Positions 33,880 through 45,889 of a DNA stretch of 64,000 nucleotides are shown one piece after another. The position numbers and the translations under genes were made by a program. The stretch comes from Tetracentron sinense. Lineage: Eukaryota; Streptophyta; Magnoliopsida; Trochodendrales; Trochodendraceae. Below the pieces are notes generated by a model. The model saw only the letters and a list, made by a program, of their open reading frames with translations, was not told where the DNA came from and made no database searches. Numbering within the stretch: position 1 is the stretch's first letter; the number at the start of each line of letters is the position of its first letter. Where the stretch lies: positions 4,216,001-4,280,000 of the forward strand of contig CM026563.1 of the NCBI GenBank assembly GCA_015143295.1. The letters run 5' to 3'.

Positions 33880-35400
33880 AGGGTGAAATTTGGGTGGATT
33901 GGGTCGGGTTGAACCCGATAAGTAAAACCGATAGCCAATCTCAGCCCCACCTCCAATCCAATCTCCTCTAACCCAACCCAAGCCCTAGCACAACTCAGGT
34001 TGGGTCCAGTTACGTCAACTTGGGTTGGGTGGGATTGTACTGTTAGAAAACAGTCCCTAACATGTAAAAACATAAAAGATTGTTTAAAAAAAAACAAAAT
34101 ACAACACTCATACCTAAGTAAAAACTAATAAAGATAACATATTGGTACATAAAGAAAAAAAAAGTGGCAAAAGTGAACCTTATATCAATGTCACATTTAC
34201 ACTCATTTAAGTTGGAACACCCGAGAAATCAAAAGTTCAAGACACCTTCACACATATAATATCATGAAAGATATTTTTTTTCTTCTTCCTATTTGGAACA
34301 CTAGTAAACCTAGTATCATCGTTCAAGACTTGTTTCAACACTATTATCAATTAATACCCGCTACTATCACACCTAAAGTGTTCAATACACTTGTTGGACT
34401 TTAAATGAAAATATTCATAGAAGAGTCCAGAGAAGATGACCCCTGTGGTCCTCTTCTAAGCTGACCTCCATGTCCCCTTTAACACCTCTTTAATCATAAT
34501 TAAGTTTAACTAAATTAAAGTTAATAATTTTTTTTAAAATTTAAAATCATTGTTAAATTACCTAACCCTAAGGGATGAGAGTGAATCTTAATCACAGTTG
34601 ATGGGTGGTAAGGAGGTGTGTAACAATGAGATCATGGGGTCTACTTCTATTTTTCATTTCCCTTCATAGAATTTACTATTCGACTTTGCATGCGTAGAGC
34701 TTTCGAGATGAATTAAGAAGAATCCAAGATTAAGACGGAGCTAAGATGGGTACCTTAAAGATTTTTTAACAGCAAAATCTTTTATATATATATATATATA
34801 TTAATTTTGTTTGTTTTCAACTTAATTTTAATTATCTATTAAGAATTGCACAACACCAAGTCACTTGATAGGAGTATATTTTGAGTGAATCTGAGCCGAT
34901 TTGGGCCAAGGTCGGCTTAGACCAGTTCAAGTAAGGTTCAAAGTCGATTTAAGCTCCAAATTCAGCTTGAAAGTACTTGGCTTGATATGAGATCAGCTCA
35001 AGTTCAAATTGAGTCAAGCTCAAACCGAGCATGGGGCTCGGGCTTGGGCTCAGATTGAAACATTGAAAAAATATTTATTTTATTTTTAAAAATATTATAA
35101 GTTTATTATTTATAATATTTTAAATATGAAAATATTACTATTTTATAATATATCGAGTCGAGCTCAAGTTGAATTACAAATCAAACTGGGCCTGACTTGA
35201 TTGTAAATTTGAGCTTAAAAAAAACTCAGCTCGATTAATCCAAAAGCTTGGCTTAAGCTCGGCTTAGTTGAGTCGATCCGAGCCGAGCCGAGCCGAGCAT
35301 TGGAGCTGGCTTGGCTCGAATACAACCCGGCTACTCGATATTAAGGGGTGGGCTTGGGCCGGTCTCCAACCCGACGCAACCCGTTCAAGTTGTACCCAGC
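33880..35400. repeat. repeat-derived upstream flank of mS34
   Basis: 33880-34100 is rich in GGTTGGGT / AACCCAACCC and looks like a foldback element. 34430-34665 is another palindromic MITE core (TTTAACACCTCTTTAATCAT, GAGTGAATCTTAATCACAGT). 34880-35340 is a degenerate GAGCTCGGCTTGAGC-type repeat with the motif GAGCC repeated five times at 35279-35298. No gene is present. The last 100 bases before 35462 are the likely mS34 promoter and leader. Confidence 0.5.
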
Positions 35401-35461
35401 TAAAACTGACTGCAACTGCGCGATCGTTCATTTTGATTTCGCTGCAACTATTCTTACTAAA

Positions 35462-38400
35462 ATGGCGATTCTCTCAAACAGAGGAGCCATGGAGAGAAGG
35501 ATCAGTCTCTTCAGGCATTCATTCAACCTCATCAGATCCTTCACTGCTTCCGCGCCTTCTACTTCTTCGAATGATACAGTGGCTGCGGCGTCGAAGAAAC
35601 CGAAGCGCAAAAAGAAGAAGAACCTCTTCGAAGTCGCTCAGTTTCTCCCCAACTGGGGAGTCGGATATCAAATGGCCAAGACTCACTGGACCGGCGTCTC
35701 CTATCAGATCACCAAGATCAATCTCTACAAGGTTTTTCTACAATCTATCTCCCTTTTTTCATTTCAGATATGCTCTCTTTTTTTCATGGAATCGCTTGTT
35801 TTAGGGTTTACGTGGTTGCATATGTTGCAGGACGGTCGGCATGGTAAGGCATGGGGAATTGTTCATAAAGACGGTGAGTTGTTTTGCTGCTTACGGTTTA
35901 AAGTTTCTTATAAGATCTTGATTAGGGTTTTAGCTTTGATATTTTGTTAACATAGAAAAACATTATTTTAATATAAATAGGATATTAGAGTTTCATCTTT
36001 TAATTTTGTGCTCTCTGTTTACTACTTATGTAGTGTAAAAAAATTCAGAAATTCCATTAAAACCCACTAAACCCTAGCGAAAAGAATACTATACATGAAA
36101 ACAAATTTTGGGAGGAAAGCATGGTTATTGGATATGAATCTGAAATGGAAAATCTGGCAGGAATCAAGCACCTCTATCAACCAAAGAGCCTACAAATTAG
36201 AGATTTATGTGATTTGACCATTCACTTATGCTATGTTTGGTTGTCAAGAAAATAAGTGAAAATATAGAAAAGAAAAGAAAATTTTAGATTTCTAATACAA
36301 TTTTTAGTTGTGTTTTGTCCAATTTTCTTTTCTTTTCCATGTTTTTACTTATTTTCTCGGCAACCAAACATTGGGTTAATGTCTCATTGAAGTCATACAT
36401 TCAAATTTCTCATCATTCTCCATAAAGTTTAATTATTTTTGTAATCCAGCAAGTATTTTTGAAGTAGTTTCCTTTGATTGATCACAAGTCTAGTAGCGCT
36501 GGGCACATTGTGAATGATTATGAAGGGTCTGTATAACTTCAACAGTTTCTAATTAATAGGTCTCAATAAGACTAAAAAGGAGAATGGCACTGTGACATTA
36601 AAAAAGCCAAATACCACTTGAAAATCAGCAAATCCAAGATCACTTTGGTTTCTCTAACTGATATCAAGATTGATGAATCCCGCATTAGCAAGTCATTTAT
36701 TGTCTATGGGCCTCTGAGATGCTTAGAGTTCCCTGCATATGAATTTTGCCTTCCTCTGGAAGATTTGTCAAATGCATATGGATACTAATACTAGTATTCC
36801 ATAGCACTTACAACGACATCCTATTATTTTATTTCTATCAATACACTTGTCTAAGTAGATTACATGGAAGTGATTTAATGTATATCTTGTCTCGTCAGAT
36901 TTTATGAGCTGGTTGGGTTAGACTAGCATTTGAACAACCAGCTGCTCTCAGCCAATGTATATGCAAACAAAATAGAACGACGAATAATAAGGAATCTCAA
37001 ACCTGTTAGCACTGTTTAAATGCTAATAAATGGGTGAACCTGAGCCACTCAACAGAGTTCTTAATTTTTTCTTGTAGCCTCAAGCCAGAAGTTGTCTGTG
37101 GCGGGGGAATGGGTGGGGATAGTAAGGACACACTGGATTTAGAGCTCCATTAAGGCTAAAGCAAGGATCAGTTGGACTGACTTAAAATATTTCTCTAAAT
37201 AACTGGTATTTGGAAGTGGCAGATTTCCCTTTGTGTTGCTAGAAATTGCTTCTTATTGTCTACTATATTGTAGAGATGCACAACCTCCTTCCATAAGCTC
37301 TAAAATACTTTGTTTTGGGAAATGTTAGCATATTATCTTTAATCATCATGGATTCCTTCCAACTACCGTAGTTTGTTTTTGTGGGTGTTTTGATGCAGAT
37401 TGAAACGTGAAATCGAAAGGGGAAGAGATCACCATATCCCTCTCGAAGAAACAACATTGAATTCACAAGAAAAACAAAGAAAAGTAAAAAAATAGAAATT
37501 CTATATCGATCAAAACTGAAAAACTCCTTAAAATAGTAACTTAAATACGTCCCAAGTCCTAATTCGATTGAAACACTCTAAAAGGCGAACTTACCAAAAT
37601 TGTAGTTTTTTAGAAATTGTAAATTAAACATGATTAAATCACTTACTAAAATCTTATTTAAGGGTTTCTGGAGCCAACTAGACTTTCGGAACCCAAAATA
37701 GACCTATAACAACAATACAAAAAATTTACTTAAAATTGTAAAAAAAAAAAAAAAAGACTTCAAGTTGCGTTTTGACCCTCTAAATGATCTTTTTTGGCGA
37801 TTTCACGCTGGGATTCGTTAGATTTCCATAAATTGGACGTCTGTAGGCCTCATTGATAGCTTTTTAATGATATATAATAATAGCAATTCTGACACCCAAG
37901 CGCAAAACATCACTTGTCAAAAGCTAGGTCACACAAAATAGCCTACTTTTTTTTTGGAAGCTCGGTTTCTTCTTATCCAATGTTTCAGAAATTCACCAGT
38001 CACCTGTTCTACATCATATTTTTTTCCCAATACATCATGTTTCTAGATATTTATTTTCTACTTTTTCAATGGGTTTCTTACTTTTGCAGGAGATTTTTTT
38101 TTTCCAAACTTGTTTTCAAAATATAGATTCAAAAAATTGGGTGTTTCTTCCTAACTCCTCCATTTCACTTCAGTTCCTCAAGTGGTTTTCTGAGAACACT
38201 AAATGGCAATTGAAAGAGCGGTTGAGTTGGCTATTGTCAAATTCAAGCAATTTTCCATCTCTTGTCCTTATTTAGTTTTCTTACTATGCTATAGTTGTAT
38301 ATTCTCTTTAACGACTAGCTTTTTGAAATTTTTTGCTTGATGTTTATCTAATAAATGCTTTGATTTTCATAATGTGTGATTTTCATTTTGGAATTGCCCA

Positions 38401-40551
38401 GAAAATTTGTGTGGGGGCAATTCTTATTTGTTCTTATCAATCATTCAAGTATGGCTATGGAGTTCTACAAGTAAATAATAATATAAAATTTTCTTTCTAA
38501 ATTTTCAAAAATCATTTAAAGCATTATGTAAGCTACACCTATGTGATGATTCGTTCAGATTACTTTGCTGCTCCCCTAGCAGCCATTGCATTTAGATATA
38601 CTAAGTGTAAAATTCCTTTTGATGGTATTATTTAGATATGATAGAGAATGGAGTCCTTAAATGCAGCGACCTTTTTTAAACAAATTAGTTAGATATTTGT
38701 GAAAGAAGTTTGCAATCTAATCCTCCAATTGCCAATAATTAGTTGTCCGGATTTGATATAAGATCCAGTGTTCCCAAATTAACTGAATACATTGATTTTA
38801 ATATGTGTATCCTTCTAGAGAGAGTCATGTAATGGGCCACTGAAACTTTATCGGAGGATGATTTCTCAGTGACATTTTTGGAAGATGAAAAAATTAATGT
38901 TAAGGGCCTTACAACATTTGCACTCACAAATGATCATGGAGTTGATAATGCTATCCAGTTGAAGAAATTGCTTGATGAAATGGACTTCTAATCAAACTGC
39001 TTGAATGTTTCTTATGAGAGCCAGTTTGTCTTTCGAATCTAGCTTGTGAAAATCCATATCAATATTTGAAGGCTTTTTGGTATTTTTAACCTCTAATTTT
39101 CCTTTTTTTGATCAATTTTTTTAGCCACTGCTGTTCTCATACTTATTTATTCGTTCTTGCAAATAAATTTACCCATGAACAAAAAATAGGAAATTGTAAT
39201 CCATCAACCAATAAAACTCATTTGATGACAATGCAATCAATTCTAAATTGTACAATTCCAAACAACGTGACCTAATGTTTTTTAGGGGATTACTTTTATA
39301 CATTAAACTCTTCTTGACAGAGGAAAAAAGGATGATCTCCTCTGAGCAATTCTGTCATGTATAAACATGATGGACTTGAACTGATAGCTCAAGTGGTTGA
39401 TATACTGCAATGCATCACAACGAATAGGTCACGGGTTCAATCCCGATATATAACTCTTATTGTGCAAAAGATAGAACATGATATATACAAAATCCTGGAA
39501 GTCATAGATACTGATATTCTTTTTTGAGGACAGACTATAACATTGAAAAGAATCTTGCATTACTTATAAGTTATAGCTGGAATCTCCTCTAGACTAGAGT
39601 TTTTATATATTTTAGTCCTTAGGGTCCAGGTGACAATTATCTTACATGCCCTTTTTCGTAGAAGGATTTCAGTGAGCAAAAAAATCCATCTTAGAACATT
39701 TAATGACATTTCGTTATATATATATATATATATATATACAATTCCTCCTAATAGTTCAGAGAAGTTAACAAATATAATAATCTATAACAAATATGAGTTG
39801 TAGCATATAATTTGATTACACCCAAGACGGAAACTGGTGCCTACTGTGCAGACTACACTTTTAGGGTGTTTGGACTCTGGAGTCTGGACCCACCAAGGAG
39901 ATCTCCTAGGCAAAGAATCGATTCTAGCAGATTATTACAACCACATTGTTTTGTATTCTTTTGATGGTCAAGAAAAGAATAGACGCAGCTTCCAGTAATT
40001 CCGTTGTTCCGTTTGTTATGATCATCCCATGGAGCACCTAGGAGATATTCTAGCTGTGAACCATTTGTTGGAAGTTGTGAGATTTGATTCTTTGTTTTTG
40101 TGCCTTTTGTATGAAACAGGAGTAACTTCTTAAGAATAGCATTGGTTTTCCCATATAACTAATAGTTGACCAAGAAAAAATAAATAAGTTTTGATCTTAA
40201 TAAGTGTTTATGGGTGTACCAAATAGTGTGCCATTCTTGCATTCATATCTGAATTATAGTCTTCCTTAACTGTCATATGCTTCATTTTAATAATTATATT
40301 ATATGCACTGTCATCATAAGCCTACTTTTATGTTCCCATCTAATTTTTAATGCTCTTGAACTGGTGGGATATTGTATAATCTTTTCCGTCATGAAAGTTG
40401 AGTTGAATCCTTTTACATATGTCATGCAGGTGTGCCAGCTGCAGACATTTCCAAGAAAATAAGTGGGGTTCATAAGCGCTGTTGGAGGTACATTTCAGAC
40501 TCGAAGAAAACAATAGAAAGCACACCAAAACCAGAGGTTCAAGCAGCTTAG
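35462..40551 (+). CDS. mitochondrial small-subunit ribosomal protein mS34
   Basis: Three exons, 35462-35731, 35831-35873 and 40430-40551, join with GT-AG junctions into 145 codons ending in TAG (144 residues). The N-terminus (AILSNRGAMERRISLFRHSF) is basic, hydroxylated and free of acidic residues to about residue 36, like a mitochondrial targeting peptide. A lysine-rich linker KKPKRKKKKN (45-54) follows. The conserved body reads FLPNWGVGYQMAKTHW, VSYQITKINLYKDGRHGKAW and KKISGVHKRCWRYI, which I recognise as the plant S34/mS34 family. Inferred role: structural component of the mitoribosomal small subunit, encoded in the nucleus. The start at 35462 is the first ATG in its frame; ATG 35489 (MERRIS) is an alternative. 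Intron 2 is about 4.56 kb and holds a foldback element and a SINE-like piece. No defect is seen. Confidence 0.88.
36228..36376. repeat. foldback MITE in mS34 intron 2
   Basis: CTATGTTTGGTTGTCAAGAA pairs with the reverse complement of TTTCTCGGCAACCAAACATT. The inner arms are AAGTGAAAATATAGAAAAG and CTTTTCCATGTTTTTACTT. A longer relative is at 48776-49023. Confidence 0.65.
39375..39470 (+). repeat. tRNA-like SINE fragment in mS34 intron 2
   Basis: Box A-like TAGCTCAAGTGGTTGATATA and box B-like ACGGGTTCAATCCC are spaced about 40 bp apart, as in tRNA-derived SINEs. It does not fold into a convincing tRNA, so I do not call a tRNA gene. Confidence 0.5.
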
Positions 40552-41041
40552 TGCCATGTCTTTGAGATTTTTGAGGGTATGAGTTTTGCTTGTCCTCTCA
40601 GACTTGCATTTTGACTATTCCTTTTATTTAAGTCAGTGTGCTTGAGAATAGCACTTCACTGGTACATCATCTTTGAATGTAGTAGTATTCTTGAACCAGT
40701 GGGACATATGTCAGATTCTGGAGTAGACCTGAGATATCGAATGCTTTTTTTTGTAACACTCTCGTACTTCAAAACTAAACCTAAATTTTTTGCAATGCAA
40801 CAGAACTGTGTTGTTAGACAAGTGTAAAGATTGAATAGTATAGGTTTAGGCCTTCCACAATTCTACTGCATTTCTGTTGTAGAGTGTTTAATTCAGTCCT
40901 GTTTCTTTTTTTGTAATAGTTGGAAAAGTATGTGATGGGTCCGCTATCATAGTCCCACTGTGTGCTCATGAATGTGTATGTTGGGCTACATATAAATGTA
41001 GAAATTAATTTAGACTTGTTTAATTTGTTAGGACGAGTTAA

Positions 41042-41663
41042 TTAATCATCACATCTTATCGTCTTACCCACTTGTCCTTGTGTCAACACTCCCCAACGGA
41101 CCAATTTATCTTCAGTAATTAACGTAACCATGGACTGCTTAGGAATAAACTGACTAAACCACAGAAGCATGACCAACCCAACCGTCAGCCCAGGCTCCCT
41201 GACCAATTCCCAAACTGTCCGTAACCGGTTTCCATATGATTCTATCATCATTTGCACGCAACACTTCAACTGAACTAGTCTCGTCTCAATGTCATGGAGT
41301 TCAGGAGCCCGGGGACGAGGGAGCCTCCAACCGTTGCTACTCCCGATAGACTCAACAGAAGCTAGCCTATCAATGCCACGCCTGAAGGTAAAATTAACTT
41401 GTCTCCACAAGACCCCTCTTGGGTGCCAAGGGTCCAGCCATAAGGTGGAGAACACCACCCTTAACCCATTATCTCGTCTTAAATATGCTACGGAGGCTCC
41501 AAGACAGACTGCTCGGAATCGGCATTGACCAAAAGGAGTCATGCCTCATGTATGTTCGTCTGAACCACTGAACCCACAAGCTTCTGTTTGGTATTTCTTT
41601 TATACTCAAAAATGAGCTTGTAGCACTATTCGTTGTCATTCTACCATGAAACACTCTGATCAT
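41042..41663 (-). mobile_element. LINE remnant, C-terminal reverse-transcriptase/zf-RVT region
   Basis: The minus-strand translation shows FWSMPIPSSLSWSLRSIFKTR-type text, then VVFSTLWLDPWHPRGVL and LVRWGVLTQG. These are typical of the region just before the zinc-binding zf-RVT domain in plant L1-type LINE polyproteins. Two frames are used (41663-41469 and 41542-41042), so there is at least one frameshift near 41500. Neither the RT catalytic core nor the endonuclease is present. It is a heavily 5'-truncated relic, downstream of mS34 and in opposite orientation. Confidence 0.75.
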
Positions 41664-42520
41664 GGATTTGATACCAGCTTACTTACGAAAAAGAAGAAAT
41701 CTTTCATGTTTCAATATCCTTTGCAGCAGTCTTAATAGTGTTTAAATATCCTTTAGCAGTCTTAGTAAGGAACTGCATCTCTTCTATTTGTTTCTTCTCT
41801 ATTTATTTGCAATGCTTGCCCATAGTTGTAATGGGGTTTTCTTATTTTCATTATCCATAGCTTGTCACCTAAAAGGAGTTCATCTTCTATGAGTTCTCTA
41901 GTGATTTTCCTTCCGCCTCTCCGTATCACCACCTCTCTATATCGGCATTCAACACTGAAGATTCTCTCCTTTTCCCTTCTCAATGGGGATGACCTAAAAG
42001 GGGATCTAACCATTTGATGTGGCCCGTCCAAGGGAAGGTTAGTCAATTCAAAGGTGCAAATTGATGAGCATGTTGAGTTGCACGATTGGTATGTACAAAA
42101 TTCAACCCAATTGTACAAAATCTAACCCCAAGCCCAAAACAATGGCTCATTCCTCAACCCTAGGCGCAACTCGGGTTGATTGAGGGATATGTGATGTGTT
42201 TTTCGTGGCCATTTGATCTCGATGTGGGGTATTTGATCTCGATGTGGGGTAGAAAGGGTGAGTGCCAAGGAAACTGCTATAATTGTTGCGTCACATTTCC
42301 ACATTCTCCCCCACAACATACAAGAGGCTAGTTTTGCAATCGGCTAAAGAATACATGGGGACTAGTAAGTGCTTTGATTTAACTTATTGCAAAAATAACT
42401 GGTAAAAATAATTTTATTTGTCGTGGATAGGTGCTATAATAAATGTTTTGCTTTCAATTGGCTGCAAAAATAACTAATAAAAGTAATTTCACATGTTTTT
42501 TATAATGCAAACAAGAGTGG
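41664..42520. other. no gene recognised
   Basis: One minus-strand open frame of about 118 codons (41762-42118) has no recognisable domain. A 23-bp direct repeat ATTTGATCTCGATGTGGGGT lies at about 42210-42250. Confidence 0.4.
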
Positions 42521-42524
42521 ATTC

Positions 42525-42675
42525 GATATCTCACTCCCCCTTTGGGGCCAACCCCACACAGGATTTTCCTGGACTTACCTGGTGTGATGGGTTGCTGGCT
42601 CTTGTCGCACCCTTGGGGATTTAGTCCTGACCCAAAGGGTTGAGGACACCTCGAGTTACCAAAAAGAAAGAAAAA
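42525..42675 (+). mobile_element. tRNA-derived SINE, family B, 5'-truncated
   Basis: The segment TCACTCCCCCTTTGGGGCCA, GGACTTACCTGGTGTGATGG, TCTTGTCGCACCCTTGGGG and GTCCTGACCCAAAGGGTTG ends in an A-rich tail. It is the same body as 1965-2160 in the opposite orientation. The tRNA-like head is missing. Confidence 0.75.
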
Positions 42676-42748
42676 GTGGATAATAGACCTGAAAATACTT
42701 AAATCATTTCTCCAAGTAGAAATACATCTCTTGAGGTTCAGTGTCTTT

Positions 42749-42934
42749 TTACCCCGAGGGTGTAGTCCAGTGGCCGAAGGACAAACCGTAAACCTGGAGG
42801 TCTCAAGGTCGTTCGATCCTAGGCTCCTCTCAATATCGAATCGAATGTATGAGGTGGGGGTGAGGGTTTCCTTATGCATCACGTGGGATTAGTCTTAGTT
42901 TGGCCCAGGATGCTGACGTTTATCAAAAAAAAAG
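42749..42934 (+). mobile_element. tRNA-derived SINE, family A, complete
   Basis: A 186-bp element with box A-like GTGTAGTCCAGTGGCCGAAG, box B-like TCAAGGTCGTTCGATCC, a unique body (CTCCTCTCAATATCGAATCG, TTCCTTATGCATCACGTGGG) and an A-tail. It is flanked by a perfect 13-bp duplication GGTTCAGTGTCTT at 42736-42748 and 42935-42947. The exact duplication points to a fairly recent insertion. Confidence 0.92.
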
Positions 42935-42947
42935 GTTCAGTGTCTTC

Positions 42948-43297
42948 TTATGATCTATTCTAATCGGTCTCATCCCCTAACATTAATTTTCTTTCACTTC
43001 AATTACTCCCTACTTGTTTTCATGAGAGAGGAGGCGTTTACAGTGGAACTGGTAACAAGAACATTGACCAGAAATAGATACACTTCCGATTATATTGGTG
43101 TTTTCCATGGCTTATTCTCATACTCCCACTTAAAACATCCTTCCAGCAATTTGGTCCAATTCTACACATAATAATTTCTAAGATAAAAAAACCTAAATGA
43201 GTTTCGACACCCAAATGAATGTGAACAAATAAGAATATTTTCAGAGAAAAAGGAGATTGTCATTCCAATCTCAATTAAAATAAAATATAACTCTATC
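42948..43297. other. no gene recognised
   Basis: A/T-rich spacer between the SINE and the DUF6598 fragment; no feature seen. Confidence 0.4.
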
Positions 43298-43800
43298 TCA
43301 AGTCAAGTCATCAAAAGTCACCTTCACTTGGATCTCACAGCACTGGCCATAAATACGCTCCTCGAATTTACTGAAGAGATTTGCAAGGAACTCTGCAGTG
43401 TCCTTGGTAATCACACTGGAAAAAATGGTGTGGTAATCCCGCAGATTAGCTCGAACTATGAGGATGGAGATCAAAGGCACGGCTACTACAGATCTTGACA
43501 AGGGGATGAGCTGCTGCCCAGGCCTTACATCTATGTGCTCATGCGAATGCCTTTTGGAAGAGCACACTTTCATATGAAAAGTTGCAATTGCCAACAATCG
43601 ATCCAAAAACATTGGTGGTACCTTTCTGATCTCGGATTATGAGCATAATATTCAGAGTGGCCTGCACCGCATCACTAAACACAATGTAGTTCACTCTCAC
43701 GGAACAAAACTCGCAATTTCACCGTATACGAATTCGTCAAACACATTGGTGTCATCGTAAGAGCTCCACTCTATTCGATCATGACAATAGTCCTGGATAT
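43298..43800 (-). pseudogene. partial tandem copy of the DUF6598 gene
   Basis: Minus-strand text matches the C-terminal half of the gene at 44542-45336: VRPGQQLIPLSRSVVAVPL, SILIVRANLRDY and TAEFLANLFSKFEERIYGQ. It ends EIQVKVTFDDLT. Upstream of about 43620 the similarity continues at DNA level (CTCGGATTATGAGC, AACACAATGTAGTTCACTCTCACGG) to about 43800 and then stops. The N-terminal half is absent and the copy is broken. Its C-terminal ending looks more like the family consensus than that of the longer copy. Confidence 0.75.
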
Positions 43801-44541
43801 ATGGGGCAGGACATGCTTAGCTTTAAGCATCTCGCTAAAAATGTTAATTCCTATGAGCTAGTTTGGTATGAATATCTACACCTGGATATATGTTGTCCGA
43901 ATATTGCTTCTAGTGACGAGTTATGGCACCATGTGGTTAAGATGTCAGTACTCCTCTCCAGCGAAGGAACCCCCATAGCTTATGATGTGTTTAGTCTATG
44001 TTCAATCACTTTTCTTAGATTTGCACAAATTTCGCGTTTTCTACTATCCCTCACTCTTTCTTTTCTTCAACACCAGAGTGAGAATCACATGCCCTCCCTC
44101 GGCTTCTTCCTCACCCATCTCTATAAAGCATAAGCAAAACGATTTCAAGGGGCTTCAAACTTCACTACAAGCCTGAGAGCTACAGAAGGAATTGCGTGCT
44201 AAAACTCGATCATAAACTCTAAGAAAGACTGTAAAACACTCAGAAATTCATCCAGAATCTTGTCAATGTATCCTGTACGGCTGTATCACACTTTTTTTTT
44301 TTTTTTTGTAAGTTTCAAAAGCGAAACGGGTTATAGAAAATAGATTCCTACATTCATCTAAAACCATAATTATTTGCATGGTATGATGTTTTCAAGAGAA
44401 ACACATCCATCACTCAAAACCTTTAAGAAGCTCCAAAATTTGTTCCAAAATCTCGGTTCTCATAGAACTCTACAATATCAGCAACCTCATTTCTCAAATC
44501 AGTTCATCAAGACTCGCAATTACATCCAAAGAACAGATTCT
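43801..44541. other. no gene recognised between the two DUF6598 copies
   Basis: Plus-strand frames (for example 43801-44133) have no recognisable domain. A T-run lies at about 44291-44308. The probable 3' untranslated region of the longer DUF6598 gene lies here. Confidence 0.4.
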
Positions 44542-45336
44542 TCAGAAAATCATAGATTCATCCAAGTACATAAAAAAAATTGTCATGGAGTAAAAATCAC
44601 AGAATTTTGCAGGGAACTCTGCAGTGCCCTTGGCAATCGCATTAGAAGAAATGGCGTTGTTGTAATTCCACAGATCCGCTCGAACTATGAGGATAGAGTT
44701 CAATGGCACGGCTACAAGGAATTTTGACAAGGGAATGAGCTGCCCAGACCTTACACCTATGTGCTCCTCGGATCGCTTTCGGAAAAGCACACTTTCTTCA
44801 GCAAAGTCGGAATTGCCAGCAGTAATCAGTCCATAAACATGGGAGGGATCTTCCCCATCTCGGATTATGAGCGTAACCTTCACACCAGCCTCCACCGCAT
44901 CCTTGAACACAATGTAGTTCACTCTCACGGAATCAGAAGCAAAACCAGAACCATAGTTTCCCTGAACAACGTCCGAAAAAGGTTCGTTAAAGATAGTTGA
45001 AGCGAAGCTCCACACCATCAGGCCACGACTGACCAAGGGCAGGTCACTGTCCTTATCCATGAGATCCACAAAGACAACTAAGTCCCCGTAGGCTGAGATG
45101 GCTTGATCTGGGCCACTAATCACCAAATCATTGTTGGCCGGGCTGATGGGTTCGGATTCCTCCAATTTTCGGTTGTTGATGTATTGAGAATTCAGTGGGT
45201 CCTGGATTCTGATTGTGCCGTAGATGTTCCCCGTGAAGTTCATGATGCGCACCGAGAACCTCTCAATCAGTGGTCGACGGCACTTTCCATAATATCCCTG
45301 GTTGCGCGAAACCCTTACGGAGGATTCCGGCTGCAT
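44542..45336 (-). CDS. DUF6598-domain protein (JIP60 C-terminal-like)
   Basis: An open frame of 264 residues starts at the ATG at 45336. Family-like blocks in order: ERFSVRIMNFTGNIYGTI (25-42), ISGPDQAISAYGDLVVFVDL (73-92), MDKDSDLPLVSRGLMVW (93-109), VRVNYIVFKDAVEAGVKVTL (137-156), EDPSHVYGLITAGNS (161-175), ESVLFR (180-185) and RSGQLIPLSKFLVAVPL (196-212). I recognise this pattern from the plant DUF6598 family and from the C-terminal half of 60-kDa jasmonate-induced proteins. No N-terminal ribosome-inactivating domain is present. Biochemical function is not known to me. The reading ends in CDFYSMTIFFMYLDESMIF, whereas the neighbouring fragment ends RIYGQCCEIQVKVTF, so the natural last strand is probably missing or spliced differently. 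An acceptor (TTTTAG) immediately precedes the ATG, so the leader lies in one or more upstream exons. Confidence 0.72.
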   Translation of the reverse strand: MQPESSVRVSRNQGYYGKCRRPLIERFSVRIMNFTGNIYGTIRIQDPLNSQYINNRKLEESEPISPANNDLVISGPDQAISAYGDLVVFVDLMDKDSDLPLVSRGLMVWSFASTIFNEPFSDVVQGNYGSGFASDSVRVNYIVFKDAVEAGVKVTLIIRDGEDPSHVYGLITAGNSDFAEESVLFRKRSEEHIGVRSGQLIPLSKFLVAVPLNSILIVRADLWNYNNAISSNAIAKGTAEFPAKFCDFYSMTIFFMYLDESMIF

Positions 45337-45653
45337 CTAAAATAGGAAAAATCATCTGATTCATTTTCAGATAAATAAACAAATGTGTAGCCGTTTCTAC
45401 AGAAACGAGAGGATCAGAAAAAAGAAAAGAAAAAGGTTTGATATTTGAAAATCCATACCTCATCCTATCTTCTTCTCTGGACAAATCTCGACGACGGTTG
45501 ATTGTGAGCATGTCGTAGCTTAGATGTAGTTTCAGGGAGAAAGAAAGAAAGAAGAGAATATTAGGGCTTGCGCTTTTTTAGGAGAGAGGAGAGGAGAAGA
45601 GAAGAGAAGAAGACTGGTGGCCGAACCTGTTGAACGGCGTACTTACCTGAGGA

Positions 45654-45780
45654 AGAGGGCTTACCGATCTGGAATCAGGCGAATGCCGGAAAGTTGAACG
45701 GCGGGAGCTGTTCTCGGGAGCAGGGGTTGAACACGGGACGGTTCCTTCTCGGGAGGCCTTGCGAACGAGGTTAGGGTTTG
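45654..45780 (-). promoter_or_regulatory. probable noncoding leader exon and telo-box of the DUF6598 gene
   Basis: The minus strand has CAAACCCTAA (telo-box) at about 45768-45778. Downstream are two strong donor sites, ATCG|GTAAGC near 45672 and CTCAG|GTAAGTACG near 45653. No ATG lies between them, so the segment would be untranslated. Splicing to the acceptor at 45337-45338 would place the start codon at the very beginning of exon 2. Another ATG at 45511 in the intervening DNA leads to a frame that does not continue into the gene. Confidence 0.45.
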
Positions 45781-45889
45781 ATAAAATTACATTCTTACCC
45801 TCTTTTACTTAATCTGATTACAATATTATCCTCTTCACGCTTCGAATATTTAGCGGATTGGATATGGTATTCGTATGAGTCTTGACTCC

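Noticed and set aside
35268-35804. 178-codon frame overlapping mS34 exon 1
   Set aside because: Shadow frame of the mS34 exon and the GAGCC-rich repeat upstream; begins at TTG, not ATG.
39375-39470. Candidate tRNA gene
   Set aside because: A- and B-box-like motifs are present but the acceptor stem does not pair; better explained as a SINE fragment.
44761-45345. Plus-strand frames over the DUF6598 gene
   Set aside because: Shadows of the minus-strand coding sequence, which alone shows family blocks.
45263-45511. Alternative upstream start of the DUF6598 gene (ATG 45511)
   Set aside because: Splicing from its only good donor to the acceptor before 45336 leads to an early stop, so it does not extend the protein.
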